A stretch of 64,000 nt of DNA from Allodiplogaster sudhausi (Eukaryota > Nematoda > Chromadorea > Rhabditida > Diplogasteridae): assembly GCA_945643635.1 (NCBI GenBank), contig CALZFC010000059.1, forward strand, positions 1,196,001 through 1,260,000. Direction: 5' to 3'. The position numbers were made by a program, and so were the translations under genes. The notes under the pieces are model-generated. The model saw nothing but the letters and a program-made list of their open reading frames with translations. It did not search any database and was not told where the DNA came from. This document shows positions 39,642-49,500 of the stretch, piece by piece; the stretch's first letter is position 1; every line of letters starts with the position of its first letter.

Positions 39642-41578
39642 CCCGGTGGCTCAGTCTCTCTCTCCCCTTCTTGCTCTCTCTCTCCCTCTCTCTCTCTCTC
39701 ATTCTCGATGGCTCAGTCTCTTTCTCCATCTTGCTCTCTCTTTCTAGCTATCTCTCCCATCCCCCTCGTTCTCGCTATCAGTCTTTTGCCCAAAGCCTCC
39801 TGGCTCGATTACCTGCCAGCCCCATCGTTCTGCCATTCCATTTATCTGCAACTTGTTTGATTCACATTTCTCATCCTCACTCCCTCACAGTTCTCTCTCT
39901 CCTCTCTCTCCTCTCTCTCCTCTCTCTCCTCTCTCTCCTCTCTCTCCCCTCTCTCCTCTCTCTCCTCTCTCTCCTCTCTCTCCTCTCTCTCCTCTCTCTC
40001 CTCTCTCCTCTCTCCTCTTTCCTCTCTCTCTCTTTCTCTCTGCTCTCTCTCCTCTCTCCTCTCTTTCTCTCTCCTCTCACCTCTCTCTCTTCTCTCTCTC
40101 TCTCTCATTCTCGGTGGCTCAGTCTCTTTCTCCATCTTGCTCTCTCTTTCTAGCCATCTCTCCCATCCCCCTCGTTCTCGCTATCAGTCTTTTGCCCAAA
40201 GCCTCCTGGCTCGATTACCTGCCAGCCCCATCGTTCTGCCATTCCATTTATCTGCAACTTGTTTGATTCACATTTCTCATCCTCACTCCCTCACAGTTCT
40301 CTCTCTCCTCTCTCTCCTCTCTCTCCTCTCTCTCCTCTCTCTCCTCTCTCTCCCCTCTCTCCTCTCTCTCCTCTCTCTCCTCTCTCTCCTCTCTCTCCTC
40401 TCTCTCCTCTCTCCTCTTTCCTCTCTCTCCTCTCTCCTCTTTCCTCTCTCTCTCTCTCTCTCTGCTCTCTCTCCTCTCTCCTCTCTTTCTCTCTCCTCTC
40501 ACCTCTCTCTCTTCTCTCTCTCTCTCATTCTCGGTGGCTCAGTCTCTTTCTCCATCTTGCTCTCTCTTTCTAGCTATCTCTCCCATCCCCCTCGTTCTCG
40601 CTATCAGTCTTTTGCCCAAAGCCTCCTGGCTCGATTACCTGCAACTTGTTTGATTCACATTTCTCATCCTCACTCCCTCACAGTCCTCTCTCTCCTCTCT
40701 CTGCTCTCTCTCCTCTCTCCTCTCTTTCTCTCTCTATGATCAGGCTGGACGATTACTACAATGAAGGATGGGAAGTGGTGTGGTGGTAGTGGGTTGAGCC
40801 CATAGGGCGGGGTGGATCCGTGAGCGTCTCGTCAAGACAATGATTGTCAAAAGCATGCAAGACAATATTGTCTTCAGCCAAATTTAAGACAAATTGTCTT
40901 GAGCTATTGTCTTGACTTCTCAAGAAAATCTTCTCTTCAGTTCTTTGTGCACTTGTAACTAAATATGCCGAGCTCTTCCGTGCTATTAATCTTGATCAAA
41001 CTGACGCCAGTTTGATCAAAAGTTAATGAACATTTTATTTTGAGCTGAGTGAAATTTCAGTGAAATGTATTAAGCTGTTTCAAAAGGGGAACATTTTGTA
41101 TTCCAGTTTTTGGGAATTTCTTATTTTGACTCAACATTTGGAAGTATTATAAAATTGTCACGGCTCATACTTGCCTGAGCCGGATATTCGGCAGAATGTT
41201 TAAAAAAAATACGCCTTCAAACTTGCATGGCACACACTCCACTTCCATCCTTTTTGAAGAAAAAGAAAAGGCAGTTTGAAACATACGCCGAGATACGCAT
41301 AGGATAAGGGTAAATGTGACTGAACTCAGCCATTTTCCATAGTAAACCGGTGCATAACCTGCATGATCTTTTTACTTATGCTCGGTCATATTTCACTCAG
41401 CTCTGTTTTCAGTTTTCTTCCTAGATTAATAGCACGGCTGCTGCTATTTTAAAAATTATTAGAAGGAAAATCGTTTGAAGAAAAATAGTTCAAATAGTTC
41501 AAATATCACACAAATGTTTGGAAAAAAAACATTTGAAGAAAAATCAGGACGCCCACTCTCTTCTCTCCTCTCCTCTCT

Positions 41579-41633
<55 letters not shown>

Positions 41634-41671
41634 CTCTCTCTCTCTCTCTTCTCTCTCTTCACTCTCTCGCA

Positions 41672-41710
<39 letters not shown>

Positions 41711-41881
41711 CTCTCTCTGTCTCCTCCCTCTCTTTCTCTCTTCTCTCTCTTTCTCACTCTCTCTCGCTCTCTTTCTCTCTCTCTCTCTCTTTCTCACTAT
41801 CGCTCTTTCTCTCTCTCACTCCTCTCTCTCTCGCTATCGCTCTTTCTCTTTCTCTCTCTTTCTCTCTATCCTTTCTCACTC

Positions 41882-41921
<40 letters not shown>

Positions 41922-41930
41922 TCACTATCG

Positions 41931-41961
<31 letters not shown>

Positions 41962-42710
41962 TCTGATGACTCCTATTCTTACAGAGGAACTTCTCCGTCC
42001 ATCGACGGTTTGATCACCATGTTTGTCGTTGACGCCCTCACCATTGTTATTGACGACAACACGGATGTCAAGACCATGAGTGAAGAGAGATGGATTCACC
42101 TGAAATGCAACATTCAAGCGGAGATCACGCTCGTCAAGCACAGCCCCTCGAATCCGGACATCCACCGTTTCCTCACAAAATTAGTGAAAAACCAGAATGT
42201 GAAGAGTCTCGATCTAATTCTCCCTGAACTCCTCTCGTCCGATGCTGCAGACGCATTGCTTCCATTGATTAGTCCTGGCAAGGAGATGACGATAAAAGCA
42301 GACAGACTTCCCCTCGACGATCTCATCGACGGCCTCCTCAATATCGCCGCCACCGACAAGCTGATTGATGTCTCTTTTGACCTTTGCACTATGAGCGAAG
42401 GGAAGCTCCAGCAGTTTATTAGTGTCAGTTGCACTTTACTCTAAAGCTTCAAAATAGAAATAAGTATTCTACATATTGAGGCAGAAGGTCACTTATTCGA
42501 AATAAATGTTTCCTTTGCAATTGCTTTAAAATGAAATAACGCAAGTAAGTACATGAATATCTTCAGGCTTGGCACAATCTGGCTCGTCCCGCTTCAATGG
42601 AGCTTCGGTTCCACAAATGTCCGGGTGCCTTCGTGCAGGGTGGGGAGCACGACTTCCCTCACAATCAGGGAAATTCAAAGCTGGTTGTTTATGTTACAGA
42701 CGGAGTCTAA
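35899..42710 (+). CDS. F-box-like protein, four exons
   Basis: Exons by phase: 35899-36014, 36180-36260, 41985-42423 and 42567-42710, giving about 259 residues. Residues 6-38 (LALGEAFRYLDQASVVQCRK, then VCRQWYQ) match the F-box pattern of a Leu-start helix, a central F-x-YL, then a V-C-R-x-W-Y end. By family knowledge such domains bind Skp1-type adaptors and present substrates to an SCF ubiquitin ligase. The rest has no motif I can name. It has alternating Leu/Ile segments (around NVKSLDLILPELL) like the variable substrate-binding parts of nematode F-box proteins. The start follows ATTGCAG one base upstream, so trans-splicing is likely. Intron 2 is 5.7 kb and packed with CT/GA tracts. An alternative end is possible: a GC-rich open stretch, 42759-42884, follows a TTTTCTAG acceptor and could be a further last exon if a donor near 42684-42693 is used. 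Confidence 0.6.
36089..36128. repeat. (CT)n microsatellite in F-box gene intron 1
   Basis: About 20 CT dinucleotides lie 50 bp before the acceptor at 36179, on the sense strand, forming a long pyrimidine tract. Confidence 0.95.
36604..36892. repeat. GA-rich tracts
   Basis: Interrupted (GA)n runs at 36604-36630 and 36789-36892, in the large F-box intron. The second includes a short poly-G block. Confidence 0.9.
38010..38750. repeat. CT- and GA-rich simple sequence
   Basis: CT-rich stretches at about 38148-38235 and 38330-38500, then a GA tract at 38640-38752. All lie within F-box intron 2. Short open frames here are compositional artefacts. Confidence 0.85.
39000..39360. repeat. CT and GA microsatellites flanking a GC-rich patch
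   Basis: A (CT)n run at 39003-39036 ends in CACAG, and a (GA)n run lies at 39284-39355. Between them is a GC-richer 230-bp stretch, open in one plus frame with several Cys and His codons. It is discussed as a possible exon in the findings but is not called as a gene. Confidence 0.7.
39640..40738. repeat. Minisatellite: three long tandem units of about 406-420 bp
   Basis: A unit starts CATTCTCGATGGCTCAGTCT and contains a unique stretch (CTATCAGTCTTTTGCCCAAA onward, then ACTTGTTTGATTCACATTTC). It ends in a long CTCTCTC/CTCCTCTC tract. Starts are at about 39700, 40106 and 40526, so spacings are 406 and 420 bp. A partial older copy starts at about 39640. The third copy lacks about 35 bases (CAGCCCCATC to TTATCTG) between short CTGC repeats. 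All are in F-box intron 2. Confidence 0.9.
40831..40916. repeat. Hairpin-forming GACAAT/ATTGTC cluster
   Basis: Ends GTCAAGACAAT (40831-40841) and ATTGTCTTGAC (40906-40916) are perfect inverted repeats. Between them are an internal palindrome AAGACAATATTGTCTT and another GACAAATTGTC. The whole 86 bp can fold on itself. It sits in F-box intron 2 just after the minisatellite. Confidence 0.75.
40992..41019. repeat. Near-perfect 28-bp palindrome
   Basis: TTGATCAAACTG and its complement CAGTTTGATCAA are separated by 4 bases, giving a 12-bp stem. It lies in F-box intron 2. It resembles a terminator hairpin but has no such role in this context. Confidence 0.8.
41556..41965. repeat. 410-bp CT-rich tract just before the F-box exon 3 acceptor
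   Basis: Almost pure CT/CTCTT repeat on the sense strand, ending 20 bp before the TTCTTACAG acceptor at 41984. It acts at least formally as a greatly enlarged polypyrimidine tract. Confidence 0.92.
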
Positions 42711-43657
42711 AATTATAACTTATGTTGATTTATTCGCTTCTCTGCATCTCTTTTCTAGCTCTCCGCCATTGTTCTTCTTTGCAATGCCGACACTCTCCTC
42801 CGGGGCTCTGCCTCTAGCCCAGGAAGGGGCCGGGTCCACTGGCAGGATAATAGAAATGTTGATGAAATTATTGTTTGTTCATAATGGGTATTGTTATTAT
42901 TTTTAATTATTCTCTCTCTTGCTCTCTCTCCCAATACTCTCTTTTTCACTTCGCTTCTCTGCATCTCTTTACTAGCTCTTTCTCTCCCTCTCTCTCTCTC
43001 CCCCTCTCTCTCTTTCGACGTTCTAGAAGGCTTTAGGGGTAGATTGTGTATGATCAGTCTTTTTAGTGGGGGCTTCCTTGTTGTTTTCAGGGTTCATCAA
43101 TGCCGTAGTTTTTATTTTTATTTTTATTACTAAAGAAAACTGAATTTTGTCGAGACAAGCAAAAATATTGAAGAAAAAACTGAAAAACCATAATTTCGTT
43201 TAATAAAAGTATTTCGAACATTTCCGTGTTTGTAATGTTTTCAGGCATTTTGTTGCATTCATGATGTATTTGGTGTTGTAGACATGATAGGGTGTGGTGT
43301 ACAAACAGAATAATACAGTACACACAACATCCTCGATTCGCACTAAATGTAACTGAAACAATTAAAACACGATGTTGTGTTTGTTGCCCGTTCATTACTC
43401 ATTTACTGCTTTTATTACTTTGCACATTCTTTACTTTTTAACACGCTTAAGGTATCTTCCTCAAAATCAATCCTTGTCTGCTCATCATATTGTTCTTTGA
43501 ATAGTTTTTCCATGATATATTTTTAATTATTTAATTACAGCTCTTTATATATCCTTGAATTTGCATACGGACTATGAATATTATTTTTTTTTCGTTCTCG
43601 TGCTTGAAGTTTCTCGCTAATATTCTCAAATTACAATATTTCCTGCCCATTTTCGAG
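42711..43657. other. Intergenic region between the F-box and winged-helix genes
   Basis: Contains a 30-bp direct repeat (TTCGCTTCTCTGCATCTCTT core) at 42733-42762 and 42950-42979 with one mismatch, both copies ending in an acceptor-like CTAG. The first is followed by a GC-rich open stretch to 42884, a possible extra F-box-gene exon. A CT tract covers 42910-43016. The AT-rich remainder shows no recognisable gene. Confidence 0.6.
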
Positions 43658-43820
43658 ATGGAATCTCGTCTGTTGTCTCTGCTGGAGACTGAGCCGTACG
43701 GCATCGTCAAGAATAAGCTCGCTGATCTCCTCGGCGTCTCTGGTTCGGATGAAATAGCGGCGTTCAACGTCGCTCTCAACGCACTCCTCGCCGACCATCG
43801 AGTGGAGAGGATTAGAGTTA

Positions 43821-43859
<39 letters not shown>

Positions 43860-45516
43860 AAGGGGAAATTAGAGGGAGAGAGAAGGGCTGAGAAAGAGAG
43901 TGGGAATGAGAGAAGAGAGATAGATAGATAGAAACAAATGAGTATGATTGGGACGAAAAAACTCTTTATTTGCCATTGTTGGTGTTGGAAATATGCTTAT
44001 AATCTACCGTTTATAATTGCTGCTTAGACTCGCTTTTTTAATAGACAATACTGTGCTCTAACAAGTGCTCGCGTCTTTTGGCTGACCATGGAGCACCCGG
44101 TGGATATGTAGCATTTTTGCAATCATTTTCTCGTATGATGACAGCACTCTTTATCCATTGCTTACTACACTATTTCTTCCGTTTACAATAGTAAGCGAGA
44201 TTAGCCAACTTTAAGCTGACTGATCATATTGGTTTATGTTCAAAGGACGACTATATACATCAAATTCAGCCGGAAAAAGCGAATAAATGTTAACTGTAGA
44301 AGTATGTGTTTTACATTTGCACCATTGTTTTGACGCTACATTAGAAATGATAGCCAACTTGTGCTGTGTTTGGACTTACTGTATGCAGATTTTGTTATGG
44401 AAAATAGCTACCGTAGCCGAATCGTGATTTGAAATCGACTGTTTTCCAAAATTTTTTCTCCCTGATTCGGGGCCTTTTCTTTTAGAATGAATTTCTTTTT
44501 GTTAGGAAAGACACTGTCGAGGACCCAGAAGACTAGAGTGGAGAAGGAGGTATTGGGCCCGGAAAGCAGGGGTGATGGCTGTTTCTGCCTAAATGTTACT
44601 GAAAATGTGGGGGGGGGGTACGGTTTGGGGAGGCCCAAAATCAGGGTGGATCTTTCTCGAATCGACAGAGTGCCTTATTTCCCTTCCTCTTCTCCTAGTT
44701 CAGTTTGGCCGCGACTTCCGCGTGAAGGCGACGGCGGTCCGGCCGCCGGGGCCGGCCGGGCTGACTCTCGAGGAGAGCTTTCTCAACTCGCTCGTCATGA
44801 ACATCGGTCCCAAGGGCATCCTGATTTCTAATCTACGCGAGCTAAGCGGACTGCGCAGAGACTACGAGGTATGTTTATCAGGAAATTAAATTTGTAATCC
44901 CCCTTTTCCTTCGCACTTAAATGAATTATTATAATAAATAAAATAAATAAAGACTTCTTATAGATCTACGAAGTGCTCAAATCGCTCGAGCAGAAGAACC
45001 TCATCAAAATTGTCAAGGTATCCGAGCAATAATTTGTTAATTTAGTTGTTAGACATACCTTAAATATTTTATTCTAGACGAAGTTCTACTCAAGGTTTTG
45101 GAGTTCAAGATGTATGCACGTTTTAATTATTTTTTTTAACATATTTATGTCGAGTTATGAAAAAAATTTTATTGTTTTTCTCCTGATCTTGTCGGGATGG
45201 TAATACTTATAAAGTCTAAAAAGAAATTTTTGATTAAAAATAAATAAACTGAAGTTAAATTATAATTTGTGTTTTTTTTTTTAAAAATACTTTACTTAAG
45301 TTCGTTGGCACGAGTGAATGGTACTACATGTCGTATGACGCGGTCGTCGACGCGAGCTCCATCGACCCCGAGTTCGCCGCGGAACGCGAGCGCTACGAGG
45401 AACACTTGGCGCTTCGCCAGCGCTACAGGGAACGCATCTTCACGACGCCTTTTAAAGAAACTGGTCAAGACGACCAGGAACTCGTTAAGACGCTCAATGA
45501 CGTTGCGATTGATTGA
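43658..45516 (+). CDS. Tandem winged-helix protein resembling RNA polymerase III subunit RPC6/RPC34
   Basis: Exons 43658-43816, 44704-44868, 44964-45017 and 45301-45516, all in phase 0, give 197 residues. The N-terminal ~50 residues (LETEPYGIVKNKLADLLGVS ... ALNALLADHRVERIR) look like the first winged helix of RPC6. After a short linker, NIGPKGILISNLRELSGL ... IYEVLKSLEQKNLIKIVK then FVGTSEWYYMSYDAVVDASS follows the second winged helix (G-N/P-K-G-I-W/L, ILKNLESKKLIKAVKSV, K-x-x-YMLY in the known family). RPC6 helps open promoter DNA in Pol III initiation through contacts with TFIIIB. The usual protein is about 316 residues with a Cys-rich C-terminal part. Here that part is missing, and a charged tail ends at TGA. 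It may be a divergent or shortened paralogue. The family call rests on pattern recognition only. Confidence 0.55.
43825..43925. repeat. (GA)n tract after the exon 1 donor of the winged-helix gene
   Basis: A GA microsatellite starts 8 bases after the GTTAGT donor at 43817, followed by imperfect GA-rich sequence and three GATA units. Confidence 0.9.
44455..44695 (+). repeat. Dispersed repeat, copy 1 (inverted mate at 47840-48060)
   Basis: Shares blocks with the reverse complement of 47840-48060: CCAGAAGA, GGAAGGAGGTATTGGG-like, GGTACGG-TTTGGGGAGGCCC, AAAATCAGGGTGG, and GACAG...TTTCCCTT. It sits in intron 1 of the winged-helix gene and ends about 20 bp before the acceptor at 44703. It is non-coding. 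Confidence 0.75.
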
Positions 45517-46560
45517 TTGATTAATTAATTAATATATTTATTTACATATGACACGCACCTTGTATGATAAACATGATACGATATGTGTATGGCAGTTTGT
45601 TCACAAAATACGCCTGATAACCGTTATGGTTAGCCGATCGGATAAGAAAGAATGGTTGGCGGATGGAGTAGGGGTGGGACTCGCCACCCTTTTTTTTCTT
45701 TTTAAGAGGTGATAAATTCTCTATCTACACGAAAGCGAAAAATAGTAAAATAAAGCAACAAGTAATAAAAGATAGAACAGAGTTCAAAGACATTAAAATA
45801 AATCGTAAAAAGCTTTCCTGGACTATGTAATATCCATTTACTTTGAAGAAAGTAAAATCAGCTGATAGTAATATATCCTAACTTTCTGCTCTGTTGTGCG
45901 CTCGAATTTAACCTATCGTAGTGGTCACATCCGTCACATCAAAGTGGTTGTCTCACGAATCGTGCGCTAATCGTCCAATTTTTCGTGCTCACTGGAAAAG
46001 TTGCTGGGCTCATTAACATTCTTCTAATTGACTTAGTTTTTTTTATTTATTGCTTTTCTTTTTACTGCTAGCTTATCTTCTGCAAACACAATGAGCTTTT
46101 CGTCTGCCGAAAGCACTAATCATCAATTCGCGAGAACTGATTTCCATAAGATTCTGTACTTACTTTCTGGTTGTCATCCTTTTGGTGGAGTTGTCATCTC
46201 TATTCTGCCTGACCTAATTTCCACCACGCTTATCTAGCAAGCTGAGTGTCTCGTAAACGACTTATATTTTGTATCGAACCACGCTAATAATATCGCGATG
46301 CTGCTTTAGAATGTGTCTTATGCGCTGCTCTAACACTAAGTTTAATGTAACTGTTTATGATTTGGCAGTTAATTCTTCGTTTACCACGAGTCTTGCCGTA
46401 TGATATGGAATCCTTCCGAATTTCATTCCTAAACTGGATTGCAGTGCTTCAAAAAAAAGATGATGTCGGAGGAATTAATCGTATACGTAAACCTTGGCAT
46501 AATCTTGCTTATGCTCGTAACTTTTACTTTACTATTACTTCACTTTTTCATTCCTCATTG
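45517..46560. other. Intergenic region, no gene seen
   Basis: AT-rich sequence downstream of the winged-helix gene, opening with GATT/AATT tetranucleotide repeats at 45511-45533. No open frame with splice support, no tRNA or rRNA signature, no obvious transposon ends. Confidence 0.6.
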
Positions 46561-46566
46561 TCAGGC
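46561..46566 (+). promoter_or_regulatory. Acceptor upstream of the SZRD1-like start codon
   Basis: CATTGTCAG ends at 46564, 26 bp before ATG 46591. There is no coding sequence upstream, so this is likely a spliced-leader acceptor or the end of a 5'UTR intron. Confidence 0.45.
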
Positions 46567-46590
46567 GCGCACGTTGCCTGCCTGGCTTCT

Positions 46591-49500
46591 ATGAGTGGCC
46601 ATGACGTGGTGGGCAGCGAAGAGCTGGCAGAGGCAGCTTCTTCCGCAGGCGGCGCCAGCGCCGTGGCCGAGAGTTGGGAGGACGGAGACGCCGCCATAGA
46701 AGAGCAGCTCTCCAAGAAGTTGCAGCAGGTGAGGGACGCGTTTTTTCCGGTACTACTTCGGTATGACTACCCCAACCCCGCAAAATTTTTCAACAAATAT
46801 TGTTTGCTGAAACTTGCCCCAGGGTGGTTATTTGATGCGAGGAAACCGAATCTGAAGTCCTTTTTATTCGAAAGGTATAGTAGGTGTAGTGCGTACTTGA
46901 GCCTCATGTTCATTAGCTCCTGCTTGCACGTACGGAGAGTGATGAGTTGACGAGCCATATTTTGATTGCGACGTTTGGTTTTTGCCCGTTTCGGTGCTTT
47001 TATACTGCTTTAAAACAGCGTGAGAAAAACACTGCGAGGTGGGAGCTCTCATGCCTCGAATTTCAATGACCAGCCGACTCAAGCACCCAATATCAATTCA
47101 GTTTCTTTCCAGTAAACCTACTGCACCTTTCGAAAACGTCGAATCCGAGCAAAACGAACCTCATATTTGATTTCCTCACATCAAATAACCCCTGCGTAGA
47201 GATTTATAGCCAATTTGGAGCAGATTTGTCATTTACTGTAAACCTACCGTAACTCCCGAAATCGGCGGAATCAAGCAAAACGGACTTCAGATTCGGTTTC
47301 CTCGCATCAAATAACCCCAATAGGGCAAGTTTCAGCAAAAAAATATTTTTTGAAAAATTTTGCGTGGTTTTTTTTAAAAATTTTGCGTCTACCGAAATAG
47401 TACCTTTTTTCCTACCTTTTTCTACATTTAATAACTGTTACTATTTTGCTATTTTGCAATTCCCATCTCACAAATAATTTTTCTTTTTCTTACTTAGGCG
47501 TCTTAGTTTAATTTATGATAACTAATTTTGATATTAAAATATTTTTTAAGTGAACATTTGTTTTACTGGGAACTGAACGAAAATTAACATTATTTTTTCC
47601 CAAAGGTACGCATCCTGAAGCGTGAAGCGGACGACCGCGCGGCCATCTCGAAGGAGCGAGCGGCGGCAGCGGCAGCGGCGGCAGTCGCCAACTCGGCCGC
47701 CGCGCAGCTCAGGCAGCCCGACCCCGGCGCCGTGTCCCTCCAAGGCATCGCGGCGCATGCTGCGCCGTCCAGGTTTCAGAGAGATTATACTATTAGAGAA
47801 AATATATTAACGAATGAATGTCATACCCCCATCCTCATATGAGTTTGAAACAAGGGAAAACAGGTACTGTCATTTTGACACAGACCCACCCTGATTTTGG
47901 GCCTCCCCAAAGCCGTACCCCACCATGATTTTGTGTGACATTTAACAATTAGAAGAAACATCGAACCCACCCTGTTTCTTTTTACCCAATACCTCCTTCC
48001 CCACATTAATCTTCTGGGCCCTCGATCGCGGCTTTTATTCCCCGGTTTAAAACTTTAAGAACGCGCCCAGTCACGATTTCAATAGAGGTGATACTCCCGC
48101 AATGTGGTTGCCGGAATCTCTGGGTTGACCCAATCTAGCGGATATGAGCACTGCTTTTTTTCGTTTCTGATATCCCTCTAGCCATATTCTTCGAGAGTAC
48201 TTATGCTTCATAAACCCGCCTAATCTCGGTTTATATGCATTGCCGTTTCTCTTTTCACTCATTTAGAGCTCTCCAGAATCATAGAAATTATAAAGTCGAT
48301 GAAATGAACTATTTTACGAATCAATGAAACAGAGGGTTTTGTTTGCTTATGAAAGTGAGAAAAAAGAATAGCTTGAGAATGTTCTTGCTGTCATTTGAGG
48401 TTTCTTGTGTTCGGTCACATGCTTTCAGAAGTTCAGCTCCCTTACAAACTATAGAAATCACTCATTCTTAGTTGTTTGTAAAATTGTGCATGTTCCAAGG
48501 CTGGACTGGAACCTTTCCGAGGCTACTTCAATTATTGCAAAAAATAAGTTATAAAATAAATGATGTATTTACAGCAGTCCCGAGTTGTCGTTAACGGGCT
48601 TGGCGGCGGCGGCCGCGGCGCCTTCTATCAAACTTCTCCGGAGGCCTGCGAGTGGAGGATCGATTGGCATAGCAGATGAAAAGAAGGAGAACGATGGGAA
48701 TGGAGGAAAGAAGCAGCACAAGTCTCTCGAGGTCGGTGGAGATAAAAGAAGCGTTGCTGATTACCGTATCCGGAAGACGGGCCGTATTGTCCGGGAGTCC
48801 GATTACCGTACCCGGGGCTTTCACATGGTTTTAAAAGAGGGCGAAAATATATGATGTGAAATACGCCCAACTATGCTGATCCGGTTGAATCTGTTTATAT
48901 TTTATTTTTGCTATTGACCTTTTGAATCAGGCAGTGTTAAAAAAATGTATTTCGTTAATATTTTCTTTATGCTTTTGGTTTTGAGCGCTGGAGGAAGAAT
49001 TTTTAATTATTAATATGAATTATTCATTTTTTAGGAGCGCCAAGCTGACTACGACGCGGCACGCAAGAGAATTCTCGGCTCGGACTACGCGCCCGATGCC
49101 GAACCACTGACTGCTCCGGTCACTGTAAGAACGAGCAAAGAAACCATTTTGTGGAAGTTGTATTGAGAAAAAACTGACTATTTATACTATTAAAAAGGGA
49201 GTAATAGTTAAAAGTGCTTCTTTGTTGTTATGCAGCAGCAATATGAAGGATCTTGAAAAAGGAAGTATAACATAATATACCTAAGTAGGAAAAGTAGGAA
49301 CATTACATTTCCCCTTCTTTGGTTTCTTTGCTATTTTTATAACAATATTTTTGTTATGTTTAGTTCCCATGGACTGACATAATATACTACCTTTTCCAGA
49401 CATCTTGCCGTTCGCGAAGCCCGGAGCCCATGATGTCGATGATTCTGCCACCGCAGCAGCCCCCACCACAGCCAATGCCCCCTCCGGTCACAGCAGCAGG

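Noticed and set aside
39842..40502. Arg/Glu-rich minus-strand frames opposite the CT minisatellite
   Set aside because: Pure GA-repeat translations (REEREER). No start context, splice sites or conservation.
40992..41019. Rho-independent terminator
   Set aside because: The hairpin has no T tract and lies in a eukaryotic intron.
48628..48870. Minus-strand frames opposite SZRD1-like exon 3
   Set aside because: Shadow of the plus-strand exon, which has matching splice phases and recognisable protein motifs.
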